Below the pieces are notes generated by a model. That model was given only the letters and a program-made list of their open reading frames with translations. It was not told the DNA's origin and did no database searches. From positions 4,590,501 through 4,654,500 of the forward strand of contig NC_134035.1 in NCBI RefSeq assembly GCF_964204645.1: a stretch of 64,000 bases of DNA, given 5' to 3'. The translations under genes were made by a program, and so were the position numbers. Of the stretch, positions 13,954 to 25,605 are shown piece by piece. Positions within the stretch are counted from its first letter, which is position 1. Every line of letters starts with the position of its first letter. This stretch comes from Tubulanus polymorphus (lineage: Eukaryota > Nemertea > Palaeonemertea > Tubulaniformes > Tubulanidae).

Positions 13954-15920
13954 GTGCGCAGATGCGCGCACGCGGGGACGGGATTACAATCTCTCGACGA
14001 CGTTAAAACGCTGCATCCCCCCCACCGACGACGGACTCAATTTCTCGAATAATGCACTTCGCCAATGAGCGTACGTCGAAAGCCGCGCAGATCTTCTTGT
14101 CATTTCCATAAATCTTTGTTTAAAGAAAAACAACCATTTTCATTATCAAAACCATATCGCAATTCGCAAAAGATGGCGGCCGACGTGTATAGACGTTCGG
14201 CGTGTACATCTGCACCACGTCTACGAACGGAGGAAGGTTTACCCCGGCGGTTGCGAGATTAGTTCAGCCCGATTACTGATGTGCGCACTGTGAAAATTAA
14301 ATACTTAATCAGCCATGAATGCCAGATGACCGTCCAAACGATGACATATCGTGAAATATAGATAAGCAAGGCCTGCGGGTTTGCATCACTCATACACAGA
14401 CCGAGACACAGACACTGAGTGTGTAGAGATGAGGATAGACTATCATTTAATATGCTTGAATTAGTGAAGAATTAGTTATGCATTTCAGCGTACACCCGAC
14501 AACTAAAATCTTAACAAAACATACCTCATTATGTAGAAGTGTCTATCTTGAGATCAAATTAGAGATATTCACATATTTATAAGGACTAAGTCTTGCTTTG
14601 AATAAAACATTCAGCCAAATTTCGATATACCTTTTTTCAATGCTCACGACAGGTCAACGCGTTCAAATGCTTAATCCAGAAATATAGAACAGAAACTATG
14701 AAATTTGCAAGCTTAAAACTGAAGTTAAATCACCTAAAAAACATTCGATATTCTAGAACAGAAATTACAACATTTCGAACATCGTAAAGATGGAATTCAG
14801 TGACGGTATTTCTTGTTTTCCGTCGTCAAAACGAATTCAGCGTCGAATATGAGACAGAGAGATAAAATGCGATGACTGAAGCTCAAAGATGATACTGACT
14901 GACTAGAGACTAGTTGAAGAGGTGATAACTGCTGTCGCTGACGACCTTGGCATCGACGACCTCCGCATCGTCATCGGGGTTTTTTTTCGGTATGAAATTT
15001 TTTGATTTGGATTGAATTGAATTACGCGGCCGCCAATTATTTTTTCGAATTTCAAAGATTTAAGGGAAAAAAATAGCCCGATGCCGACGATGAAAACGCA
15101 GTTAAATCCTCATGACCAGAAATATTTAAAACGTAGCACATATCGCGATAAGACATCAATTAACGAGAATTAATCTAATTAACATAATAAATCAGCGAGA
15201 GACCATCGGAGCTAACTAGGCTTAAAATACCGCTAGACCGTTAGAATATTACGCATATATCATTTCAATAATATATCGATGTGTTACCTATTGCACAGTT
15301 CATCTCCGAAGGCTTTTTTTAAAAGCTTTTTTTTTTCAATATCGAACGTCGGCTTCGACTGCGTGAAAACCGTACGGTTATCCAGCGTACGAATACGAGC
15401 TCAGAGAGCTAAAAAATAGAATAACCAACGCGGCACGGCGAATGCCGTCAACAACCGAATATACCGGGGGCCTTGATTGTACAAACTACAATATTCTTAC
15501 ACCATGCGAAGTCTTGTCGCATTATTAACATCGTTTAAAAGATATGAAAAAATAGGAAAAAATTGGGAAGCCGATCATCGCGGTATAGAGGCAATTCCTA
15601 ACTTATCCCTAATGTAAGTACAGCGCTTCGAGACGTTAGTGGTTTTGTTTGTTTGCGAGCGAAAAAAAAAAAAAAGAAAAAAAGAAAATGGATAACGAAC
15701 AAATGCTGGGAAAAAAACATCGAACCATCATAGATTACACATTGTTATCATTATCATTTTACCATAATTATCAATAATCATCATCGAGAACACAGCTTGG
15801 AAATAGGGGGGTTGTATACAAAGGCTATATAAAAATGTAAAAAATTCGTTTTCGGTTTTTTTCATCGTCTGACTTCGTACGTACATTGATAAAACGCGGG
15901 GGGTGCCTGTACACGGTAGT

Positions 15921-15955
15921 GGGGATTCCCTACGACGACGTAGGGGGGAATCCCC
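15921..15955. promoter_or_regulatory. Hairpin made of two inverted NF-kB consensus sites
   Basis: GGGGATTCCC and, six bases after a shared TAC/GTA step, GGGGAATCCCC in inverted orientation. Both fit GGGRNWYYCC. The arms pair over about 13 bp with a 3-base bulge and a GACGAC loop. The site is 2.2 kb past the ONECUT stop codon. Binding is inferred only from consensus. Confidence 0.4.
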
Positions 15956-17941
15956 GCTTCGGTTTCATCGACATTTATAACTAACACCATGAAATTGATT
16001 CGCACATGTTTATAATGGGCCTTTAATGTATAACTGGATTGTTGCGAGTGATAGAGAGGAGAGAGAGAAAGAAGAGAGAGAGGAGAGAGACAAAGGAAAA
16101 TCAATCGTTATAAGAAAAAAAAATGAAAAAAAATCGATCAGATTTTTCTTTTCGATCACAAATCGGTCTACGTTTTGAGTTCGATGATTAATGTCCGTTG
16201 ATATTCGGATTTTCAAATTTGAAAAGGAGGCGAGCAATGGAGGAAAGAATTTCAGTAATAGAGAAAGAGAGAGAGGAAAGAGGGGTAGAATTGTTAATAA
16301 AAATGAAAGGATCATTTGGAATGGTTTGTATAAGTACATAACTTGCTTTTTTCAGGTGACCATATAATGGCCAAACATAAAATAAACTTGACATTGCAAG
16401 GTCGCGTGGACGCCGCAAGGTCAGGTGACAAAAATGGTTTTGTTTAAATACACATCACTAGTCTATCTTACACGTACGAGTTGCCGACGGAAACCAGACA
16501 AAATTGCATAAATTATTATTATTACTATCTTAATATTATTACATTACTGTCGTCATAGTAACAAAATCATTGTTGCCGACGATGACGACGTAGCGGTTTT
16601 GTTTTCGCCGTTGAATCAAGATATCATTTTTTTATGCGATATGATATTTTGGCACCATTCCAATAGTCTGAACGAACTCTGTGACCCTGATTCTACCTAC
16701 GGACAAAATATTTACACGGTTTTTTACTACTGCGCAGAAGATTCATCATTTGGAATCATTTATGTTTTTTCAATACGCGCCATTTTCAGTGTGTGTGGGG
16801 ATTAAGTAATTACAAATCCGATGACTAGTCTGAAAAGATTACAGGGTAATCCCGTTTACACACCGAGCGAGCGAGTGAGAGTGGATTGGAATCCGGGTTA
16901 ATCCGGTTGGTAATCCGCGATTCACGGATTAGCACCACTCTGTCTTAATCCACGGAATTCAACTGAATTTTTTTTTACCGAGATCATGTGGATTGTTATC
17001 GAAGGGATAGTTTTAAAACATCAATATCTACGTCTCAGCAATGCCTGGCTCTGACAACTGCTTATAAATAAATAGTTAATTAATGGTAATCAAATAATAA
17101 TAAATAAATTAGATATAACCGGATGAATCGCATACGTTAAAACGTTCACCCATTGTAAATCCCGCTTTGCACATATATTAAATCGCTACTAATTATAGTT
17201 TTAAATATCATAGAATTTAAAATAAAAAACCAACATATGTCGAAATGGAATGTAATATCATATATCATATCGTATATCGTTTATCGTTGTACGAAAGAGA
17301 AAAAAAAAACGAATCGTCAGAGAAAAAACTATTTTTTCAAAAAAAACAACTGACAACTTTGCGGTCAGTTGAGGACACTGGCAACAATGTCACGATCGCC
17401 ATCGTACCTACGGTAACTAGATCTAAGCGACGACCGATCGGCGACCTCGTCTGTGTGTGTGTGACCATCGCCGGTCGACGATCCTGTGTTCAGTGCGCTG
17501 TGAGTTCAATGTGTGTCGTGCGACCGTCTCGCCGCGCGCGAGCGCGGTCGGTTATCGTAAATATATATTACTAAAATTACTACTCGGTGAACTCGAAGAC
17601 TTTTTCTCTCTAAGAAACGAAAACAAAAAAAAAGAAACACTTTGTTGCGCGCGTGATCTGACGATTTTTCCGGTTTCGAATCGGTCCTCTGATTTGGGCA
17701 GACGGGCGCCGCCTCCGATAGACGCGCGATACGAGGAGTGCTCCGATCGAATTGGCTCCAGTAACATCGGGCATCGTCTGCACTGCTCGTTTTTCTGCAC
17801 TAAATACATATACAACGAGATATACATATATATATATATATCATTGGTTGTTCATATTCGTAAATATAACACGCGTGTGCGCGCGCCACCGCTTAACGGC
17901 GTGCACGCCACCAAAAAAAAGTCATTCTACTTTTTTTCGTC

Positions 17942-17947
17942 TTTATT
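17942..17947 (-). terminator. Candidate poly(A) signal AATAAA for the ONECUT transcript
   Basis: A canonical AATAAA on the minus strand lies about 205 bases after the stop codon. It is followed at 20-40 bases by a T-rich stretch typical of a downstream element. Vertebrate ONECUT mRNAs often have very long 3' UTRs, so this may be only the most proximal of several sites. Confidence 0.45.
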
Positions 17948-18152
17948 TTCACTTCGTGGCAAAATCCGACCAGGAATCGTCATCGTCATCGTCATCATCA
18001 TCGTCGTCGTTGTAGTTTCATAGTCTCTACTACGCTAGTATAGTTCCGTTTCGCTGACGCGTGCGCGCACGTCGTCGCGGTGTGCGCCACCGCCGAATGG
18101 CGTGTACGACGCGGTGTGCGTGCGTGCGCGTTTGGTGTGTATTTGTGTATAG

Positions 18153-18427
18153 TTACGTTTTCGGCATGCTCTCGCGATTGTTGTTGCCGTCCTCGTCCTT
18201 CCACTTATCCAAAGATCGTCTGCGGGCATTCATGAAGAAATTGGCCACCGTGGAAACCTCCAATCCCAGCTGTTGCGCTATCGTTGCCTGCATCTCCTTG
18301 GATGGGCGCTTCGTCTCTTTGAAAATTGCATGGAGTGTGCGTCGCTGAATATCGGTGAAAACGAGACGCGGTTTTTTCGGAGCTTTGTTTTCTTCGGCCT
18401 GACTTTCTTGCTCTTTCCTCTTGCAAG
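18153..18427 (-). CDS. onecut: ONECUT/HNF6-type transcription factor, terminal coding exon with homeodomain (partial gene)
   Basis: ONECUT proteins are nuclear transcription factors that bind DNA with one CUT domain plus a divergent homeodomain; in animals they act in neural, sensory and endodermal differentiation. This exon encodes 90 residues and a TAA stop. Residues 1-7 (CKRKEQE) are the linker that follows the CUT domain in known ONECUT proteins. Residues 17-76 are a full homeodomain: KKPRLVFTDIQRRTLHAIF in helix 1, KRPSKEMQATIAQQLGL in helix 2, and STVANFFMNARRRSLDKW in helix 3. The F48/M50 pair (FFMNARRR) is diagnostic of the class. A short tail ends in RESMPKT. The exon starts with two bases (CT) after a strong CAG acceptor, so the upstream exon must supply one base; GCT would give the alanine usual before CKRKEQ. 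The CUT domain and N-terminus are not in the window as far as I can see. Family assignment is near certain; orthology to one named gene is inferred. Confidence 0.97.
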
Positions 18428-18480
18428 CTGCAAAACACGAACGGAGAAAACGACGTTAAATTTCCGGAAAAAAAAACAAA
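18428..18480 (-). other. Splice acceptor and polypyrimidine tract of the ONECUT homeodomain exon
   Basis: Read on the minus strand, a run of about ten T residues is followed by TTTCTCC, GTTCGTGTTTTG and then CAG at the exon edge. The AG is the complement of bases 18428-18429. The position agrees with the conserved ONECUT intron between the CUT domain and the homeodomain linker. Confidence 0.85.
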
Positions 18481-18667
18481 CATATCGCATAATCAGGGTA
18501 CATCGACGTGTGAGTTTCGTAAATATATCACAAAAGCTGAAATGAACGATGAATGAATGAATCCTGAAACGAAATATGATCGATTAATAATTCAATGCTG
18601 CAAAGTTTTCATCGATGTGTTGTTGTTGGTAGCGAGCTATGAAGAGTTCGTCTAACTCTAACGTCCA

Positions 18668-18779
18668 GGACCCAGTTCCACAGTTGTGAGTTAGAGTTAA
18701 GTCTGAGTTATAAAGTTAGTTCATTTTCAATGAGTTAACCCAGAGTCAAATCTTAACTCAGAACTGTGGAACTGGGTCC
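18668..18779. mobile_element. MITE family A, complete copy
   Basis: A 112-bp near-palindrome. It begins GGACCCAGTTCCACAGTTGT and ends with the reverse complement (AACTGTGGAACTGGGTCC). Inner parts (GAGTTAGAGTTAA and TTAACTC) also pair, so almost the whole element folds. It has no coding capacity. The same sequence recurs at 22578-23018, 35232-35345, 40682-40751 and 56497-56594. Confidence 0.9.
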
Positions 18780-18825
18780 AGTTGAACAGTGGTAACTTAA
18801 AGTCAAACGATGAACTGAAATCATA

Positions 18826-19005
18826 AGACTGGTCTTAAGTTGTTAGATAGGCTATAGAGCAAAAATGAGCTTTGAGTCATATTGACTGGTTTTAAGTTGA
18901 AAGATTAGCTATAGTACCTAGATAAGCTTACACTGGTCTTAAGTAGTTGAATTGGCTTAGACTGGTTTTAAATCTAAGCGTCAACTGTGCAACTGGCTCC
19001 TGGGA
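18826..19005. repeat. Degenerate tandem repeat related to 60482-60737
   Basis: Repeats of GACTGGTCTTAAGTTG and similar blocks (ATTGACTGGTTTTAAGTTGA, ACACTGGTCTTAAGTAGTTG, AGACTGGTTTTAAATC), separated by GATAGGCTATAG-like spacers. These are the reverse complement of the units at 60.5 kb. Confidence 0.6.
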
Positions 19006-19099
19006 GCTAGAACCACAAAAAAATTCAGTACAAGATTATATTGTGATTTGAGATGCTGAGTCAGGCATCAGCTAGTTTCAATCACGACAAACTTCTTCG

Positions 19100-19177
19100 T
19101 TCAGTAAACTGATCAGTGGAAACTTTTAGTTCAGTTAACCGATCAGTGGAAACTTTTAGTTCAGTTAACTGATCAGT
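19100..19177. repeat. 30-bp tandem repeat, 2.6 units
   Basis: TTCAGTTAACTGATCAGTGG followed by AAACTTTTAG, three times (last incomplete). Contains the palindromes AGTTAACT and TGATCA. Confidence 0.85.
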
Positions 19178-19784
19178 CCCGAGTTGAGAGATGTCATGTT
19201 TAGAAAACCCCACAAAATCAACTACATTATAATAAAAGCCAACCCCGACGAAAAAGAAAAAATTACATATTTTCTTCACGATGAAATTTTTCATCAAGAA
19301 TAGCTCTCTTGACATTTTTGCCAGTTAAAAAAAGAAAAAAAATTTCGCCTTAGCAAAATTTCCAGAACGTTCGTCGTCCGCGCGCGTCCATTTAAAATAA
19401 TGACGACGACGTCGGAGGCTGCAGCTACGCATTCGATATCGATCGACAGATTACTAATGATTGACTGAGCAGGAATTTCGTCCGTTGTTAATTGTATCGA
19501 TCGCGCGTCGAATCGCGTCTGATTTTTTGAAACCCAATCCATGAAAATAATTGAACACCGTCCGCGCCGCCCTTAATCTTGACACTAAACAGTATCCGAT
19601 ATGACACTGTTGACGTCGACGACGACGACGGAATTAAGGCCGCACAAATATCACCGCGCTAAATGCAAACTTAAAAACCGAATACCACCACCCACCCTCT
19701 CCCAGATCAAAACATATTGCAAATGTCATCTGCGAGTGTATCCGTAAATGCTATTTAGGGTTTCATCTAGCGAAGGCAGCTAAA

Positions 19785-19992
19785 ATACCATAGTTGGCAC
19801 GTGATGATACCAGCTACCATAGTTCATATCTGGTGATGGCAGCTACCAGATACCTGCACCAGATGATGCCAGCTACCAGATACTTTGTACCTGATGATAC
19901 CAGCTACCAGACACTTAGCCCCTGATGATGCCAGCTACCAAATACTTTGTACCTGATGATGCCAGCTACCAGATACTCTGTGCCTGATGATG
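19785..19992. repeat. About 30-bp tandem array, 6 to 7 units
   Basis: TGATGATGCCAGCTACCAGA followed by TACTTTGTACC, with variants at the left end. Confidence 0.85.
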
Positions 19993-20654
19993 AAATTCTA
20001 AATGCATGTCTTAGCACAAATTTCTGTGCATCTATTGATAATGCGGCAGAAACCGAATAATTACCGATGACTGGCCTTACTCGACTCAGCACGCGCTGCC
20101 GTATTAAACGTCACGCTGTTATTTGGCCGAGATTTCTCATTTTTTCTCGCATCTTTCTTTCCCGCGGTGGTGTGCTTCGTCAGGTCGTCGTCGTCGGTTA
20201 TGATCTCTGTTAACAATGGGTGTGGTTCTCATTATTACTCAGTAAGACAAACATAATGTACAGAAAAACACACCCCTATCAACCTATCTATTCACTGTCG
20301 TTAGCCGGTGGATAAATGCGTAGTAAAGTAGCTTCATTTAGGATCAAATTTCGCGAAATATTCTTCTCTTTTTTGGTATGAAATCCAGGGCGACTTCTAT
20401 ATTTGAAGAATCAATTTGCAGAACTTATACCCGCGAAACCGACACCACTTCGACAATTGCGAGTTTAATTCGACTCGAAAGAGTTGACACCAGTTCATTT
20501 CCTATTACTTCAACTCGATAGAATCGAGTTCAACTCGTAACTGTCCATCCGAGAGCCGGAATAGAGAATCACGTCCGGTGCACCGTGAACTCTACCTCCT
20601 TCACCCGTGTAAGATAACCGTATGATTGAATGCAATTACACCGGGGCCGTGGAA

Positions 20655-20790
20655 TCTTCGCTCGCAAATTGGATCGCGCCACTTAACATCCAAATCCAAT
20701 TAACAAATTCGCTAATAATCGGTTAACTAATTAAAGCGTTAATTGAAGCGGTGGACGGACGATTAATTAAATTCGTAAAGAGCCGCTCGA
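20655..20790. promoter_or_regulatory. Homeodomain-site-rich patch near the ONECUT exon
   Basis: Dense TAAT/ATTA words (CAATTAACAAATTC, CTAATAATCGGTTAACTAAT, TAAAGCGTTAATTGAAGC, GATTAATTAAATTC) in 130 bases of otherwise unique sequence, 2.2 kb into the predicted intron. Confidence 0.2.
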
Positions 20791-20964
20791 TGACCTAGTT
20801 ATCTATCTATACACGCGTACATCTGCCCGACGGCGATCTAAACCTGACAACCCCGACGAGGAGACAGGCGCGCGGAGGTGGCGCAAAAATACGAGTTTCG
20901 AATTTCGATCGATCGAAAGTAAACCTAGAATTAACTGAAACTTCAATAGATTTCTTCGCTCGTC

Positions 20965-21430
20965 GAATAAACAGCAATTGTTTTTTGGCGGGATGGAAGT
21001 AAACCTGGAATCGACTGAACTTCTATAGACGTGAAATCCCACAATTGTTGAAAGACTAAAAAGATTCATCTAAAATGGAGGTTCATTCTGAAACGATATG
21101 TCAAAACTACTGGGCCTGGTTTCATAGACCGAGTACCGAAGAGTGAACCCCTGATTTCGCGGGAAGCAAGCAAACCTGGAATCAACTGAACCTCTATAAA
21201 TGTCGAATCCCACTGTTGAAAGACTAAAAAGATTATCAAAAATATTAGAAACATTTTGCGTGGTTCAGTCTAAAATGATACGTCAAACTGCCTGAAATAT
21301 TTCGAACACTTCGAATAAACATTTTAGTCTTTCGACAATTGCTGGATTTTACACGTATCATTTCGTCGCGGATATTGTGATCTTACTGATTGAATAAACA
21401 GCAATCGTTGTCGCGGGATACAAGAAGCTT
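20965..21430. repeat. Composite direct and inverted repeat cluster
   Basis: AAACCTGGAATCAACTGAAC (or a close variant) plus TTGAAAGACTAAAAAGATT occurs at about 21000-21065 and 21170-21235. An inverted copy (TTTTAGTCTTTCGACAATTG) is at about 21322-21342. GAATAAACAGCAATTGTT at 20966 recurs as GAATAAACAGCAATCGTT near 21393. Probably nested copies of one small element. Confidence 0.65.
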
Positions 21431-22577
21431 CGACGTACCACTGGAAAAATACCCCATTGAAATATAATAACTACTTAATCGATTTTCTGAATTCCGCAGA
21501 AATTATAATGAAAATTAAGCTGATTAAGCAGTTTATGACGATGATGGACAGATTCCGACCAGATGGACCGCACTTCAAACGGTACCCGGTTGAAAAACAC
21601 TCAGCGCGGCAAGCTCTCTTCATCGAGGCTCGCGCGAGCGAAGGGTCTCTCCGGTAAAATTGTACCCTTCACACTTCAGACAATCTGTTCTTCGCAGGGA
21701 ACCTGTTGTGTTGGAGTACAGCTCTCAAGCCATAGCACCGCGCTACGACGACGACCGACTCTCTACAGAAAATCTGCTGTTTTTCCCTGATTGTAACCAA
21801 CAAAACACTAAAGTGTTTCGGCAACGAGGACACTTTCTTCTACTTCTCTGACGACACACGCGGGCGTGACGACATTTATTTACATATTAACGCAGATGAA
21901 TTACGCGGCCAATGAAAGAAAGTTCATCCGTGTTCAAACGCGCGGTTCAGAAATATTCGAACCGTTCTATTCGTATTTGTTTACCTCAAAAGATTGCGAT
22001 TCTTTTCTTTTTTCGAGCTTTCGTTCGTCGCGTTTATCATATCGCATCATATCGAGATCTTAACAGAAAAACGCGCTACGACGACGCTATTAGATACTGA
22101 TGAACTGAAGGGCGCAGGGAAAAGAGAGGGCGTTTTATCAATTACTCATCGGGGGGGTAAGGGGGGTTACAGAATGAATGAACAATGACAATGAAAATAT
22201 GAGTATTCTTTTTAGTCCGCTCTATTTGTACTAATTCATTAAGCGCGCCCTTCTTTCTAACGAGAGAGAGAGAATGAGAGAGAAAGGGAGAGATCGTATT
22301 AATCGTGCATCGAGGTAATAATAACTAAAGCGGATCTGATTTAATATTTCATGTGTCGTTTGTGTAGCGAGCTGCACCGCGCCGCGCCGCGTCGTGCGGG
22401 AGTTCGGCGTAAAAAATAGCTCATTGTGCATGATAGTTATAATAAAGGTGTATCTCGGAGGGGAGCCGCTCATCGCAGCTGATGATCAAGAGAAGAATTT
22501 TCCGTACGATATTAAACCGTATATCGAAACGAAGGCTGAACAGCGTTTTTAAAGGGGTTAAAAACGAGAAAATACTG

Positions 22578-23018
22578 GATCCAGTTCGACAGTTCCATTG
22601 ATTAGATTTGACTCGGAGAATACCTCATTGAAAATGAACCGATTACAACTCTTAACTACGGGCAACTCAAAACTGTAGAACTCACATTTTACACGAGAAA
22701 CTGGGCCCAGTTCCACAGTTGTTAGATTTAACTCCGGTTGAAATCAGTTCATTTCCTATGTTTTTAACTCTGGTCAACTTTAACTCACAACTGTGGGCCC
22801 AGTTAGAGTTAACTCTGATCTCGGGATCCAGTTCCGCGATTGTGACTTAAAATCAGTTCATTTTCGATGTTTAAACTCCAGGGCCCGGTTCCAGAGTTCC
22901 GAATTAAGATTTGACTCCGAGTTAACTCATTGAAAATGAACTAACTTCAACTCTAACTCACAACTGTGGAACTGGGTCCTGAGTCAAATTTAACTCAGAC
23001 CAGTGGAAGTGGCTCCAG
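22578..23018. mobile_element. Cluster of four to five MITE family A copies
   Basis: Complete or nearly complete copies at 22578-22690 (degenerate), 22703-22806 and 22881-22979, with fragments at 22823-22880 and 22981-23018. Each shows the GGGCCCAGTTCCACAGTT type end, a central CATTGAAAATGAAC box, and the inverted end. The tight head-to-tail packing suggests repeated insertion into copies, or tandem growth. Confidence 0.85.
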
Positions 23019-23934
23019 CAATGTTGTTTCAACGAGGTTTAACTGTATTCTAAAGGGGTGAACTCTTTTATCAGATCGGAGAATCCAGTTTGCCTCCAAT
23101 CGTACTCTATCATTGGCCACATGACCTTTTGGAGAGTCTGAAACCTCAATTACGGCAAGGTGGTCTGATTCGGATTCTTGTGGAGACAACTGGAGATTTC
23201 GGATGCCATGAAATAATGCAGATAATGGCACTGCAAAATGTTACATTCAATATGAGAAACTGGCTCTGGCAAATCAAGGATTGACAGGTTTCGAGACGGT
23301 TATAAGAAGTGACCGAGTGATTGTCGGTCAGTTCGGGCAGATTTTTTTTTCATCGATGAGCTCTCCCGCCATTGCGAGCGAATGTCGCGTCGAGCCACAC
23401 CGGATATCGCTGAAACCAGGAAAAAAGAAAACATCCGAATAAATGGGGCTGCGCGACATGTCGGCTGAACGCCGGGACAAGACGAGTTCGATGTTCGCGC
23501 TGAAACTCCGGGTAAATGCCCAGATGACACGAGCACGAGGGACAAGACTCTGCCATTAAACCGTACACGGACCACCTGCACGTCGACAATCCGCGATCGC
23601 TGTTTAACGGTTGTCATAGCAATCGCGGCAACAATGAAAACATGACAACGACGACGACACATGTTATGTATCAGACAGGGATATACGGTACATCTTTTAC
23701 CTTCCGTCGTCGTCATGTCGCGGGCGATGGATGAAATCGGTAATTCACGTTCCTCCTTCCGACTATTAACGATAAAAATAACGCGCCGAGAATCTGACTT
23801 TTATGGATGTCAATCAATCTCGGAGAATCGCAGAGAACGGGTTGATTTAAATATAGCTTATGAATTTATAGCTATAGAAATAGACCCGTCTACCTGAATA
23901 ATCGTATCTAGTTTTCACCAGAAATGAGAGTACG

Positions 23935-24140
23935 TAATTCGACATCACAAAATGTAATGGTAGTTTAATCGAAAATGAACTAGAAATTAATGCGATTTTT
24001 AGAGCATTTCGATATATTTTGGCAGTAGTTGAGCTCTTAGAACCGAGTAAGAAACCACCTTCGAAAAGTAGTTGTAGTCATAGCCTTTTAGCATTTCTTT
24101 AAAGATTTTGGACGAGGGTCTGCAGTTTCATGAACAAGTT
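23935..24140. repeat. Dispersed repeat family B, copy 1
   Basis: ATCGAAAATGAACTAGAAAT, then TAATGCGATTTTTAGAGC, is shared with 27180-27250 and 58030-58110. The family has no clear ends and no coding capacity. Confidence 0.55.
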
Positions 24141-25205
24141 TACGCTTTAAACGGTGAAATTTGAATTACTGTCCTAACTGAAAAGATGAAGTACCCGAAA
24201 AAGCAACGAAACCAAAATTTTGAGTCAGACATTTTTCGAAATTCGTCCGCTCTTTCCGTGGTTTCTATGTCTGATTTCTATGATACGACATTAATGAGTT
24301 TACCCCGGGCAATAACTTCGAAAACGCTGAACCGGTTGTTTTTATCATTTTACAGCGAATAGCCGGGTCCCCCGGTGCTGTTTAATCACAGCTTCGGGCG
24401 GCGGGTTCGCGCGTGGCGCCCGCTGAGACAAGACCGACGCTTGTGCATGTAGCAAGCCGGCTAGCGAGTTCGCAGAGGGGGTAGTACGCGTTGAGGAGGA
24501 TTCAAAAAATTGACAACAATTCCTCCGGTCAAACAGAAGCCATTAATTAATGCGGCGACCGACGAAAAACAGTCGTCGCGTCGAAATCCGGAAGCTTAAC
24601 AAAACGTACAACGACGACGGCTTAACAGCTACGCAAACAAAACGCTAACTACATTAACGTCGCGCTAATCTCTATTTTAGTGAAAACCAAATCCCTCCGA
24701 GTGACAATTACCGACGAGTCGATGTTAGCGTTGAAGATGGTTTCGGTCGTCGTTGTCGTTTTCTAGCTCGGTGGATAGTGTGAGAACGTAAACAGCGGGT
24801 GCCAATGAACCACGCGACGACGGTTACCGGTGGTGCTCACGGACCCGAGACATCTCGCTGTCCATTACGCCGTCACCGCGATCGACGCATCTGATTAGTC
24901 GGTTCATTAATTGATTGTGTCGTTGCCGGAATTCGACACCGGTTTATATATACACGGTCGCTGGTCGCTTCACGCCGAGGGCGTTCAGGCGTATCGCCGA
25001 AACGGTCGCGCCGTCGATGAAATGAGAACCGTCCAGGTGGACTGGTCGGTTTACGGTGGTGATGTCCATTAGACACTAGATTGGTCTCCTCTGTCTCTCT
25101 CACTCTCTCATCACTCGCAGGTCTAGAAAGTGATGATTTTCACACTGGACACACTTGCGAAACCCGCATTGTCGTGTTTTATGTATATACATAGGATCAA
25201 TCAAT

Positions 25206-25605
25206 ACAGAATTGTGTAGATAAGATAATCTCAAGATCCATAAGTGAGGAGAGGATAGGAGAGAGAAATAGGGAGAGAGGAGAGAGGGAGGACAGAAAAG
25301 AATGATGGAGTGAGAGATGGAGAAAGGTGATGGGTGTGGAGGCAGGAGTGAGGAGAGAGAAGTGAGGGAGGAGAGAGAAGGGAGGGAGGAGAGAGAGGTT
25401 AGGGAGGAGAGAGAAGTGAAGGGAGTGAGGGAGAGGAGTGAGAGAGGGGAAAGAAGTGAAGGGAGTGCGGGAGGGAGGTGAGAGGTAGGGATGGAAAAGG
25501 ATGATGGAGTAAGCGAGGGAGAAAGGATAGGAGTGACTGGAGGATGGTGGAGAAGAGAGATCGAAAAGGATGATCGGGTGAGGGAAAAGAGGGAGAGAAC
25601 AGAGG
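25206..25605. repeat. 400-base polypurine tract (G/A on plus strand)
   Basis: GGAGAGAGAAGTGAGGGAGG-like units, almost free of C and with few T. Open frames on either strand here are low-complexity artefacts. Confidence 0.9.

Larger units (their letters stand above)
12000..17941. other. No gene seen; immediate downstream side of ONECUT
   Basis: If distal poly(A) sites are used, part of this could be 3' UTR read on the minus strand. It contains GA microsatellites, the kB hairpin at 15921-15955, and an unremarkable 132-codon open frame at 12842-13240 (minus, starting MAEPRRYYPF) with no known domain. Confidence 0.45.

Noticed and set aside
17457-18023. 188-codon open frame on the plus strand beside the ONECUT stop
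   Set aside because: Contains YIYIYIYI from a TA run and a poly-Val tail from a CATCGT microsatellite; antisense to the ONECUT 3' UTR.
17998-18483. Other open frames overlapping the homeodomain exon
   Set aside because: Frame-shifted or opposite-strand shadows of the true homeodomain frame; none shows a domain.
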